A stretch of 64,000 bases of DNA. Origin: G963663495 sp963663495. Lineage in GTDB: Bacteria > Bacteroidota > Rhodothermia > Rhodothermales > Bin80. Below, in pieces: positions 19,190 to 27,573 of this stretch. The translations under genes were made by a program, and so were the position numbers. The stretch's first letter is position 1, and every line of letters begins with the position of its first letter. The stretch is taken from contig OY760427.1 of assembly GCA_963663495.1 (NCBI GenBank), positions 1,426,001-1,490,000 on the forward strand. The letters are read 5' to 3'. Under the pieces are notes generated by a model that had not been told where the DNA came from, searched no databases, and saw nothing but the letters and a program-made list of their open reading frames with translations.

Positions 19190-19470
19190 TTGAGATATCG
19201 TAGCCAATGGAATCTCGCCGCCTGGCTATCATGCAAAGACGCAGAGGAAACAAAACCACTGATCGGTACACCTCCGTCGGCCACATCCATGTGCAACTTG
19301 TACCCCATCCATTTCTGTGTATGACCCTTCGCATTTGCGCTTAACCCCTACCGTACATGGCTTCCGTAACTCCTCCAACATCTCCATAAAACCAACATTA
19401 TTCCCCACGGCAGCTCTGGATTCCTGCTCAACGGCTACTACCGCATATTGTACCACTAGCTAGACATAAT
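19190..19470 (-). pseudogene. IS5-like transposase, central part
   Basis: The reading VEQESRAAVGNNVGFMEMLE, then KGHTQKWMGYKLHMDVADGG, VPISGFVSSASLHDSQAA and IPLATISQ is the middle of an IS5-type DDE transposase, with the catalytic Asp in KLHMDVADGG. A small indel follows SQAA. The N-terminal part is absent. It joins 16967-17319 across the IS1380 insertion. Confidence 0.65.
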
Positions 19471-19479
19471 ACCCGGTAC

Positions 19480-19900
19480 CCGCAGGATGCGGACCTGCGT
19501 GACAACATTGCTGCCATCCAACATACCTTGCTGGTCCGTGAAGTGCAGCTTACCGACTCCCTTTACCTGTTCGGACCAGTATCTCCCGGATTTCCGCGGC
19601 TTAATACCCTCAACCTCAACGAAGTGCACCGTCTAGGTCAGCCTCGGCTGACCAGCCCGCTTGTCATCAAAGTATTCTTGGTACGCTCGTGCGATGCGAA
19701 GGGCGATGCACCTTTGCGGCTTTAGCGGGCACCGCGCTGTACGTTCATCCTGTCGGAGCTTTGACAGCCACTTGCAAAGGCTGAAGGCGGATGGTACTTT
19801 ACGAGTCCACCTACATGTTTTCAGGCTGGGCTCAACCACTTGGATACGCTGCCAGGTCTGATTCCTGAAGAGGTTGTCCAGTCGTGTTATCATGCTGCGC
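19480..19900 (-). other. Decayed segment homologous to 54290-54600
   Basis: Minus-strand reading GRYWSEQVKGVGKLHFTDQQ, then GMLDGSNVVTQVRILRVPG, parallels GRYWSVQVTGVGKPRFKDWR, then SVLDGSIVAKQVRI on the plus strand at about 54460-54560. The family was not recognised, and frames are broken on both sides. In both places it lies upstream of a VPS10-like gene but in opposite orientation relative to it. Confidence 0.4.
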
Positions 19901-19999
19901 TTTACGCCTGCGCAGCGGTATGTGTATGTTCGCTGAATGTCACAATAGCGCTAGGCGTGTCTCAGTATTTCATTCATCTATATCGGTACCTATAATATC

Positions 20000-22900
20000 A
20001 TGATGATTCGAAGAGCATGGGTTGGCAGCGGAGTTGTAGTCGGTTTGATTGCGGGCATAGTGATTTGGGGGCAAGGTGGAGTGGAGGAGCATCCCGTAAC
20101 GATGCGCACGCAGAAGCAGCAGCGCATGGCGTCCTATGGCTATCCCGATGAATTCCTCCGGTACCACGCCGAAATTCGATCCTCGGAGGATGGTTCTTCG
20201 TATCCACCCAATTACCACATGGTAGAGTACAACAAGGCCGTATCCCGACGCAAGACTCCAGGAGTGCCCATAGGTTGGGTGGAGCGAGGGCCAGCCAACG
20301 TGCCCGGGCGGACGCGGGCACTAGTGGTGGACCCCGAAGATCCGAGCGGCAATACCTGGTTTTCGGGATCCGTCAGCGGCGGACTGTGGAAGACGACAGA
20401 TTCGGGCAACACCTGGGAGGCTCTGACAGATCACCTGCCGAATATATCCGTGTCGGCACTGGCCATTACGGAGACGAATCCGGTAGTGATTTATATGGGA
20501 ACGGGTGAAGGGTTTGGAAATTTTGACGCTTCTGTCGGCGCTGGCATTTTCAAGTCGGAAGATAGAGGTACCACATGGGTGCAACTGCCGGCTACGGCAA
20601 CAAATTATGACTTCCGTTGGGTAAACCGATTGGTGGTGGATCCGTCGGATGGGAACGCACTGGTCGCAGCCACCAACGCAGGCGTTTACCGTACCTCAGA
20701 TGGCGGGCGGACATGGGTTGCGTCGTATGTTGATTCCGAGAGACGCCGAGTACAGGACCTGCGGGCGAATCCCGAGGATTTTCAGGTGCAGTATGCCACA
20801 GTGACTGGTGCGGCAGTGATCAAGTCAGACGACGGAGGGCAGAGCTGGAGGGTTGTACTGGATAATTTCATAGCGAAGGCAGATCGGATGGAGTTAGCAA
20901 TCGCGCCATCAAATACTGATGTGGTGTATATCGTGGCCGATGGCCGCAGCACAGCAATACTATACCAGTCCCGCGACGCAGGGCAGACATGGACGGCTGT
21001 GCTGGAGTCGGAGAATCGGAATTGGCTTGGAAACCAGGGCTGGTATGATATAGCCGCAGCGGTGCATCCCTACGATGATTCGCGTCTATTTCTGGGAGGT
21101 ATTTTTCTCTGGACCACCAAGGTCGGTAGTACCCTTTCCAGCCGTCGGACTCTCACTGATTTTCAGCGTGACGGGACGAATGAATTCATGTCATTCATCA
21201 ATGTTGACGGCAATTTTTTTGGAGGCACATTGTTTACAGGAGACGTCTTAGCGTTTTCGCAGATTTCTCCAGAAGACTATCGATCGATTGAGATTCGTTT
21301 TGGGCGTGGTTTGACCCAGAAGGCCCATCGGTTTACGGTATCGCCGACAGACGGCACCAATGAGGATGGTGGTGCGGGCGTGCAACTGGGCGCTTATCGG
21401 TACAAAGATTATGTTGATGTTCCGTTCGAGGTATGGGACATTGATACCAATAGTCAGCTCATGGTCTCCTTTCGTGATCAGTCAGACAACGGCGTGTTCA
21501 ACCTGATTCATGAGAATAGCAGCGGGCAACGCGACACCCAAAGCCGGGAATATGTGATTGTCCATGATTTGTCCTACGATGCAAATGCACCGCATCCAAT
21601 TCTGAGCAGTAATGGTGGACTTCGGTGGAGGTTGATGTATTTTCTTGGGCCTGTTCTGGCGGACGGGGCGGAGTGGGACGAGGCAGCGTTGCCTGTCTCC
21701 ACACTGCGTTTGGTGGCATCAACTGTTACAGTAGCAAGTCATACAGCGCAGATCCATCCCCAAAACCACGTTGTGCATGTAGATCATCACTCGCTACAAT
21801 TGATGCCGTTAGACCGGACTGCCGGAACATTCACAGTCATCGGTACCAACGATGGCGGCGTGGCGTTATCAACCAATGGTGGTCAGAGCATGCGCCATGT
21901 CGGGAACGGTTATAACACGACGCAATTCTACGGGGTAGCAAAGCGCCCTGGCACTGAGGTCTACATGGGTGGATCGCAGGACAACGGTACGTGGCTATCC
22001 GGCAACGATCCGGGAGCCAATTCCGGGTGGCACCATCGGATCGGAGGTGACGGGTTCGACGCCATATGGCATGCCTCAGATAACGGGTATATGCTCGGGT
22101 CTTCGCAGTTTAATGGCATATGGAGGTCGGTGGATGGGGGGGAAACGTTTAAGGCCTCGTGGAATGGATTGCATGACACCGGTGACAATGGGCATGGACA
22201 GTTTATTACAGTGTTCGGCTACTCGCCAGAGCGCCCCGACCGGGTTTTCGCAGTAGGTCGTAGCGGGGTATGGGTTTCGCAGGATTTTGGCGGGAATTGG
22301 AAGGGGGTATACCTGCACAGGGATGAGTGGACCAGTCATCTTGGTGCCGGCGGCAAGGTGGAGGTGTCTCTTGCTGATCCCGATGTGGTTTGGGCTGGTT
22401 ACCGTATGGATGAAATACGTCCGGTGACCGGGCTATTGCACGTTTCGAATGATGGCGGAAGATCATTTAGGCCGACAAACGTCCCGGACTTTGCTCCGCA
22501 GAGTTTCTTGTCTGGAATTGCCACGCACCCGACCGTACCTGGTGCAGCCTATGTTCTGTTTTCTGTCTCTGCAAGTCCCAAGATTCTGAGTACCTCCGAC
22601 TACGGAGAGACATGGAAAGACCTGTCAGGATTTGTAGGCGAAGGGGAAAGTACAAATGGGTTTCCGGATGTAGCAGTACACGATTTGTTAGTCATGCCCG
22701 ATTCACCGTCCCATTATTGGGCGGCCACGGAAATTGGCTTATTTGAATCCAAGGACGCAGGGAGTACTTGGCACTATGCGGACAACGGGCTTCCTGCGGT
22801 ATCAATATGGCAGATGAAAGTCCAGGATGACGAGATCATCCTTGCAACGCACGGACGGGGCATCTGGACCGTCGACTTGCCTGAGGTAGTAGCGGCGGTG

Positions 22901-23182
22901 GATGCGCCTGAATTACCCAAGGTCGTTCTTCTGGAGCAGAATTATCCGAATCCTTTTGCCGCGAAGACGACCATTGACTTTAACATTCCGACTTCTTCCC
23001 AGGTGCGTGTTCGGGTCTTTAACGTTGCAGGGAGGGAGGTTGCGACGCTTGCAGATGCGCATTTTATCGCGGGAAGCCATCGCCTGAGCTGGGAAGCGGC
23101 GGGCGTCGCTAGTGGACTTTACCACTATCGACTTGAGACGGAAGCGGTGGTTCGTACCCGCACCATGATGCTTATCAAATAG
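20000..23182 (+). CDS. Secreted VPS10/BNR-repeat protein with type IX sorting domain (paralogue 1)
   Basis: A protein of 1,060 residues. A hydrophobic N-terminus (VGSGVVVGLIAGIVIWGQGG) is a signal peptide or anchor. Many Asp-box/VPS10-type repeats follow (SGGLWKTTDSGNTWE, GIFKSEDRGTTW, GVYRTSDGGRTW, VIKSDDGGQSW, GLFESKDAGSTW), typical of multi-bladed propellers of the sortilin/VPS10 or BNR glycosidase type. A middle domain separates two repeat groups. The last about 84 residues are a type IX secretion sorting domain (LEQNYPNPF, then VRVRVFNVAGREVATL and SGLYHYRLET). It is presumably exported and surface-attached; no enzymatic activity can be assigned. The start is the first of two adjacent ATGs. 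Confidence 0.85.
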   Translation: MMIRRAWVGSGVVVGLIAGIVIWGQGGVEEHPVTMRTQKQQRMASYGYPDEFLRYHAEIRSSEDGSSYPPNYHMVEYNKAVSRRKTPGVPIGWVERGPANVPGRTRALVVDPEDPSGNTWFSGSVSGGLWKTTDSGNTWEALTDHLPNISVSALAITETNPVVIYMGTGEGFGNFDASVGAGIFKSEDRGTTWVQLPATATNYDFRWVNRLVVDPSDGNALVAATNAGVYRTSDGGRTWVASYVDSERRRVQDLRANPEDFQVQYATVTGAAVIKSDDGGQSWRVVLDNFIAKADRMELAIAPSNTDVVYIVADGRSTAILYQSRDAGQTWTAVLESENRNWLGNQGWYDIAAAVHPYDDSRLFLGGIFLWTTKVGSTLSSRRTLTDFQRDGTNEFMSFINVDGNFFGGTLFTGDVLAFSQISPEDYRSIEIRFGRGLTQKAHRFTVSPTDGTNEDGGAGVQLGAYRYKDYVDVPFEVWDIDTNSQLMVSFRDQSDNGVFNLIHENSSGQRDTQSREYVIVHDLSYDANAPHPILSSNGGLRWRLMYFLGPVLADGAEWDEAALPVSTLRLVASTVTVASHTAQIHPQNHVVHVDHHSLQLMPLDRTAGTFTVIGTNDGGVALSTNGGQSMRHVGNGYNTTQFYGVAKRPGTEVYMGGSQDNGTWLSGNDPGANSGWHHRIGGDGFDAIWHASDNGYMLGSSQFNGIWRSVDGGETFKASWNGLHDTGDNGHGQFITVFGYSPERPDRVFAVGRSGVWVSQDFGGNWKGVYLHRDEWTSHLGAGGKVEVSLADPDVVWAGYRMDEIRPVTGLLHVSNDGGRSFRPTNVPDFAPQSFLSGIATHPTVPGAAYVLFSVSASPKILSTSDYGETWKDLSGFVGEGESTNGFPDVAVHDLLVMPDSPSHYWAATEIGLFESKDAGSTWHYADNGLPAVSIWQMKVQDDEIILATHGRGIWTVDLPEVVAAVDAPELPKVVLLEQNYPNPFAAKTTIDFNIPTSSQVRVRVFNVAGREVATLADAHFIAGSHRLSWEAAGVASGLYHYRLETEAVVRTRTMMLIK

Positions 23183-23188
23183 CGTCCG

Positions 23189-23567
23189 TCATGGCGCATG
23201 CCTCGTCAGCAAGGCGGCTGCGTCACCACGGAACGGTGAGCCCCCCGGTTAGTCCGCGGGCCGACGCGGCTATTATCCCGCGCTCGTGGCGCGCACCGGT
23301 AGGAGGGTTCAGCCACCGAAGGTTCCATGATCCGTTCACAGTTTTGGGGGTGCCGCCGGCGGAGGCAGGTAAACGCTGACCAGGTACTCATCGCTATGCG
23401 TCAGGACAAATGCCTCGTTATCGACCGTTACCAGCGGGTCAGCAGGGTCCATCACGTAAGACGGGATCTCCTGATCAAGAAAGGATAGAGCGATTGCAGC
23501 GTCGCCCCAGAAGGTGGCGCGGCTCCGACAGTCCTCCAGGTTCAGGTCATTGTGTAGGGTATGATAT
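23189..23567 (-). pseudogene. DUF5060-type glycosidase remnant, C-terminal part
   Basis: This matches the last about 125 codons of the intact gene at 58951-60765, ending LLTRHAP at TGA 23189-23191, and is convergent with the VPS10-like gene just as in the intact locus. It is cut at 23567 by the composite element and resumes at 27269. Joining the two sides gives a sequence that aligns through the break with 59320-59375. Confidence 0.8.
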
Positions 23568-23605
23568 GGGAATTATATACGTGAGTGACCAACTGTACAC
23601 AGTGA
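23568..23605 (-). other. Conserved TnpB element 3' end, candidate guide-RNA end
   Basis: The 38 bases from TCACTGTGTACAGTTGG to TATAATTCCC are kept at 16551-16588 and 43040-43077 even where the rest of tnpB is lost. In known TnpB systems the guide RNA scaffold overlaps the tnpB 3' end, and the guide is the flank just past it. Here that flank is 23548-23567 read on the minus strand. No transcript evidence is available. Confidence 0.4.
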
Positions 23606-24823
23606 GGCACTAGTATCAATTTCACGGGTCATAGGGGTCGGTAACCCGAACGCCCCTCGCCGTGCAGAAGCCCCAATCCCGGAGGCCAGTATGTTTGCAG
23701 CCGCATTCAGGTCTGCATGATCCGCATGTCCACAGGACATACACGTGAATGTGCTCTGCGTCTTACGGTTACTCGCTTCTGTGTGCCCACACACAGAACA
23801 CCGCTGACTGGTATAGGCAGCGGTAACCTTTATCACCTTGCGGCACTTATAGCCCAGCATCTGATCCAGCTGGCCCCAACCTGTTCGCAGTATTCCACGG
23901 TTGAGGCCAGACTTCTGTCTGACGTTTGTGCCAAAGCTCTCCATCGTCCCCTTAGCTGAACGTGGCATCGCTTTGATCTTTAGGTCCTCCAGTATCACCG
24001 TTGAGGAGCAATTGGCAATACTGCGACTTACCTGGTGGTTCGCATTCTTGAGGATGTTAGCACGCTTGCGCTGTATGCGGGCGATTCTATGCTTCCGCCT
24101 GTTACGACGGTTGGAGCCTTTCTTCTGTCTCGCCAGTCTTCGCTGATGCCGCTTCAACTTGGCATCAAGACGCTTCGTATCCGGTTGTCTGATAATGCTT
24201 GTATCGCCCTCTGTGGAGACCATAGCGATCTGCCCGCAATTACGGTCAATGCCTACAGCACTGCCGGTATCCTCTATTACAGGTGCCTCAATCTTGTAGC
24301 AGATGACAGCATACCATTTGCCGGCGTTCTTCTTTACAGTGGCTTTGATGGGTATACCATCAGGGTACGGGTTGCCTCCCCGCCTGCGGAGCGCCATATA
24401 TCCCACTTTCGGGATATACAGCTTGCGATCCCGAACCCTTACGTTATCCGGGATCGTGAACGAAGGCGTACTACCACGTCTGGAATGGAATCTCGGTCTT
24501 CTCTTACCTTCCTTGAAGAATGCCTTCCATGCATCCGCCTGATATTTCAATGTGTATCTAACGACACCAAAGGAGTATTCAGGTAGCCACTCGACCGTAC
24601 GGCGCAGTGCCGTGAACCGCTTCCCCAGCGAGAAGAAGCTTACCGAGGGCGGCTTCTCTCCAGCCTCTTTCGCTTTCTTGTAGGCCTCGCTCTGCTCTGC
24701 GAGGATGGCATTCCACACAAACCTACACGCACCCGCTAATCCAGCAAGTTGCTTGGCGTTACTTCGACTTCCGGGCAACAGCCTGTATGTGATATTGCGG
24801 TATGCACTAACCGTTTCGGGCAT
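23573..24823 (-). CDS. tnpB: TnpB RNA-guided nuclease (IS200/IS605-type, RuvC), intact
   Basis: A protein of 416 residues with all hallmarks of a TnpB. The N-terminus is NITYRLLPGSRSNAKQLAGL. RuvC-I Asp is 193 (AVGIDRNCGQ), RuvC-II Glu is 279 (VILEDLKI), the zinc finger uses Cys342/345 (CSVC) and Cys361/364 (CMSC), and RuvC-III Asp is 371 (HADLNAAANI). TnpB proteins cut DNA guided by an RNA made from the element's 3' end. No TnpA Y1 transposase is nearby. The stop codon lies in the terminal repeat (ATATAATTCCC), five bases from the element end. Fragments occur at 16174-16588 and 44830-45606. Confidence 0.9.
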   Translation of the reverse strand: MPETVSAYRNITYRLLPGSRSNAKQLAGLAGACRFVWNAILAEQSEAYKKAKEAGEKPPSVSFFSLGKRFTALRRTVEWLPEYSFGVVRYTLKYQADAWKAFFKEGKRRPRFHSRRGSTPSFTIPDNVRVRDRKLYIPKVGYMALRRRGGNPYPDGIPIKATVKKNAGKWYAVICYKIEAPVIEDTGSAVGIDRNCGQIAMVSTEGDTSIIRQPDTKRLDAKLKRHQRRLARQKKGSNRRNRRKHRIARIQRKRANILKNANHQVSRSIANCSSTVILEDLKIKAMPRSAKGTMESFGTNVRQKSGLNRGILRTGWGQLDQMLGYKCRKVIKVTAAYTSQRCSVCGHTEASNRKTQSTFTCMSCGHADHADLNAAANILASGIGASARRGAFGLPTPMTREIDTSASLCTVGHSRI

Positions 24824-24845
24824 GGCACTGTGATATATAACTCCC

Positions 24846-25024
24846 TAATATATGATAATTATATTCCATGCGTACCCACGTGTTGAGTTATTTGAAATAA
24901 TTGCAGTTTTTCGTGAAAAGCGGGAACCGATTATGAACAACTGGCGAAAGCCATCCTGTCTGCACCACCAAAGCACAATAAGTAACTCCTGCGAAAACGC
25001 GTGGCATTCAGCCATATAACTCCC
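24846..25024 (-). mobile_element. GGGAGTTATAT-type mini-element, copy next to TnpB (composite 1)
   Basis: The spacer TAATATAT at 24846-24853 is followed by a 171-bp element with a degenerate left tip (GATAATTATAT) and a right tip of ATTCAGCCATATAACTCCC. A plus-strand frame is open from the left part to the TAA in the right tip, but a single missing G compared with 43310-43479 changes the frame and there is no ATG. The same spacer and element adjoin the TnpB remnant at 45629-45807. Confidence 0.7.
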
Positions 25025-25026
25025 AT

Positions 25027-25493
25027 ATCTTTCTCCGCTTGCAGAGAGGATTGACGCTATCCGTAATAAGATCATTGGTAACGCGGAGGACAAGGGCCGG
25101 GCATACAATACGGATCAGCTTGACGATCAGCACATTATCCGTCGCATGGTGCTCAAGCGGTGCGTCTACGGTGTTGATAAGATCCCAATGGCGGTAGAGC
25201 TGGCCAAGGTGTCGCTTTGGCTCCACACCTTCACCGTCGGCGCTCCGCTAAGCTTACTTGATCATCATCTCCGATGCGGCGACAGCCTGTTCGGCGAGTG
25301 GGTGGCTCGCGCTGTGCAGAGGACAAACGAACATAGTAGCCTTTTCCTAAGGGACCCGCTTGACCGGGCGATGCGTGCTGCCGCACCGATGCAGATCATT
25401 GAGGGATTGACGGACGCCGAGATCGTCGAGGCGCACCGGTCTTCTGATATTTTCTCCGAAGTATCGGAAATGACTGCTCCTCTGCATGCATTT
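25027..25493 (+). pseudogene. Type IIG (Eco57I-like) restriction-modification methylase fragment
   Basis: One open frame without start or stop reads PLAERIDAIRNKIIGNAEDK, then NTDQLDDQHIIRRMVLKRCV, YGVDKIPMAVELAKVSLWLH, TFTVGAPLSLLDHHLRCGDS and LFGEWV. This is the SAM-binding/central region of large Eco57I-type methylase-endonucleases (the VYGVDKNPMAVELAKVSLWL block is diagnostic). It is bounded left by the mini-element and right by the IS1595 tip at 25494, so both halves of a gene of more than 3 kb are missing. It is probably trapped cargo. Confidence 0.72.
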
Positions 25494-25532
25494 GGGAGTT
25501 ATATGGCTGAGTGTCACGCGTTTTCGCGGGCG

Positions 25533-25697
25533 TTACTTTTTGTGCTTTGGTGGTGCGGACAGGATGGCTTTCGCCAGTTCTTCCGGTATGGTAGGGATGG
25601 ATTGTTGGATATTGAGAATGTCGTTTGTTACGGGGCGGCCGGGGCGTTTCGTTTCCTGAATCTTGTTACCGGGCTTCGGGGATTTATCTATGCTCAT
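25533..25697 (-). CDS. Small basic ORF (54 aa) in the IS1595-type passenger region
   Basis: MSIDKSPKPGNKIQETKRPG, then RPVTNDILNIQQSIPTIPEE and LAKAILSAPPKHKK. It is Lys/Pro-rich and ends 37 bases inside the left tip. The copy at 27613-27777 keeps the frame with three substitutions. The C-terminal LAKAILSAPPKHKK also ends the mini-element ORF at 41486-41608, so the mini-elements carry this 3' end. The function is unknown; a role in DNA binding is only a guess from its charge. Confidence 0.5.
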   Translation of the reverse strand: MSIDKSPKPGNKIQETKRPGRPVTNDILNIQQSIPTIPEELAKAILSAPPKHKK

Positions 25698-25937
25698 GGT
25701 GTTATAGGCTATAGAGTAGCACTAATCCATTGGGGCAGAATACCGAAATGATTTCATGGCGGACATCTGCTTAGAGTAGGAGGCTGCATACATTGCGATC
25801 CAGTTTTCACGACAGTCGATCAACTTCAGGACCGATTCCTTGGCTTATATCGGGACGCTCTTGACAATGCGGAAGTACTGGGCGGACCCCGGTACGGGCC
25901 ACGAAGCGCACCGGACGAACCCATGAGACGCGGGCCA

Positions 25938-26195
25938 TCAAGCACAGACATGGAAAAGCTGGCGCATAACGGCCCTGACCACCGGAATGGGTACGGCGTT
26001 GCCAGTAAGCCGTCTGACGGTCGTTATCGGACTGTCAATCTCGTAGCGGTCGGGGAAGCCTTGCAGGCGCAGTATTGCGCGGCCCGTTAGTCTCCGTTCT
26101 TCGTCCACGAGCAAGTAGTGGTAGCCGGCCGATGCCCGGAGTGCGCATGAGTACGGATGGCTTGATACGTTACCGCTTACGTTTAGCTATGAAAT
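25938..26195 (-). pseudogene. C5 cytosine-specific DNA methyltransferase, C-terminal fragment
   Basis: The reading HPYSCALRASAGYHYLLVDE, then ERRLTGRAILRLQGFPDRYE, TTVRRLTGNAVPIPVVRAVM and RQLFHVCA-stop is the end of a Dcm-type methyltransferase (the RLQGFPD and GNAVP motifs are diagnostic). A TAG lies just upstream at about 26196, and the catalytic PCQ and ENV motifs are absent. It lies directly after the IS1595 transposase stop. Parts of the same tail occur at 28022-28149 and 40273-40400, so it is an old component of this element. Confidence 0.72.
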
Positions 26196-27143
26196 GAGGG
26201 ATTTGTACATGAGCCGTTTACCGACCAGTCCTTGAGCAATTATTGTCATTTGCTCCGCTGTGTCGTAGTCGCGTGCATTGTGTCGCCCTGCAAATTCGTT
26301 CCCGTACCGCTGTAGGTGTTTCTTGCTCATGTGGTGGTACGTTCCGTAGTACCCACGCTTCAGCAAAGACCAGAAGCTCTCTACGCCATTGGTATGGACC
26401 TGCTCACGAACGTATTCGCCAACAGCGTGACGTACGTAGGCGTGGTTGTTGCGGCCCCGGTATGCTGACGTGCCATCCGTATAGACCTCGGTGTCTTCCG
26501 AGACATGGGTATCCACAAACGCATTGAGCGTCTGTCCGTCTATGTTTTCTACTACCTGGGCAGAAATGCTATTGGTGTCACGATCACGGACTCCTACAAC
26601 GGCTTTCTTACCTACTGGCCCACGGCCTGCTTTCAGCTTCTTGCTGGCGTGCTTGTTCTTTTCCTTGCCACCGAAGTAGGCTTCGTCAACCTCTACCGGA
26701 CCGGCAAATAGTGCATGCTCTCCATTCCATGATTGTCGAATACGGTGGGCCAGATGCCACGCTGTAGTCTGGGTTATGCTAAGGTCACGATGCAGCTTCA
26801 TGCTGGATACGCCCTTGATACTGGTAGTCATGATGTAAATGGCTAATGCCCATACCTAGTATCCCAGTTTCGAGTCCTGCATTACAGTCCCTATGCGGAC
26901 ACTGAATCGTTTACGGCAACTACGGCAACTATAAGGCATGCTAGGATGTTTGGCGCCAGACTGTACGTTCTTAGACGCACAGTGCGGGCAAACAGGAGTG
27001 TCGCCCCAACGCTTCATTGCGAACCATGCTTCGGCTGATGGGTCGTCTGGAAACATTTTGGTTAGCTTGATCAAGGACACTCCTTCACGATCAGCCCGTC
27101 TAGGGCCATTGGTGTTTCTGTTGTTTCTTTTCTTTGAAGGCAT
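26187..27143 (-). pseudogene. IS1595-family (ISXO2-like) transposase with amber codon (copy A)
   Basis: The full-length frame is interrupted by TAG where the intact copy (40394-41350) has Gln96 (KLGY-stop-VWALAIYIM). The rest is conserved: zinc ribbon CPHC and CRSC, VEVDEAYFGGKEKNKH, VYTDGTSAYRG and HTNGVESFWSLLKRGYYGTY. It is one substitution away from activity. Confidence 0.85.
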
Positions 27144-27268
27144 TTAGTTAGGTCATCAATCTATCACGGGATGGTACCCATTTTCGGTATAGTCGGTTCC
27201 CGCTATTCGCGACCAAACTGCAATTATTTCAACAATTTAACGCGTGGGCAGTCAGCTATATAACTCCC

Positions 27269-27573
27269 TATGATATCCAGAATAATTTTCCGCGCCTCCT
27301 CTGCCAGCCATCAGGTTTCCCCAGAGCACTCGTTAGCGGATTAGTTCCCGGTTGTTGTCCGGTCCGTCGGGCGTGAAACCGATGGTCTGGTGGCCTTGCT
27401 CATTGTTGGCTACCACCCATGGCTTGTTCGCCCGTGCCGACGCGCGAATCCATTCCAGTGTTTCACGGCGGACATTCTCCGGGTGGGACCGGAGGGAAGC
27501 TCCATCAAGCCCTGCTTCAATGCCCGGAAAGGGACTCCCTACCATTAAAGCAAGTGTGAGGTGGGTATTTCTT
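27269..27573 (-). pseudogene. DUF5060-type glycosidase remnant, middle part
   Basis: This continues 23189-23567 across the composite. The reading GIEAGLDGASLRSHPENVRR, then ETLEWIRASARANKPWVVAN, NEQGHQTIGFTPDGPDNNRE parallels the intact protein at 58951-60765 (GIEPGLDGASLQSHPENVRR). It ends at the IS1595 tip at 27574; everything upstream of this point in the gene is missing. Confidence 0.78.

Larger units (their letters stand above)
25494..27268 (-). mobile_element. IS1595-family element with passenger region, copy A (1,775 bp)
   Basis: It runs from GGGAGTTATATGGCTGAGT (25494) to CAGTCAGCTATATAACTCCC (27268). It contains, on the minus strand, an IS1595 transposase (amber), a C5-methyltransferase 3' end and a 54-codon ORF. 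The tips match those of the 170-bp mini-elements and of the TnpB unit, so one transposase may move all three. No target duplication flanks this unit alone; its right one is that of the composite. Confidence 0.75.
23560..27276. mobile_element. Composite TnpB/IS1595 island with 8-bp target duplication
   Basis: TATGATAT occurs at 23560-23567 and 27269-27276 and brackets 23568-27268 (3,701 bp). The outer tips are GGGAATTATAT at 23568 and ATATAACTCCC to 27268. Inside, in order: a TnpB unit, the spacer TAATATAT, a 171-bp mini-element, a type IIG methylase fragment and an IS1595-family element. The restored target is the DUF5060-type pseudogene. Confidence 0.85.

Noticed and set aside
24846..25024. 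Small ORF in the TnpB-linked mini-elements
   Set aside because: A base is missing relative to the other copies, and no ATG lies in the open frame, so a product is unlikely from these two copies.
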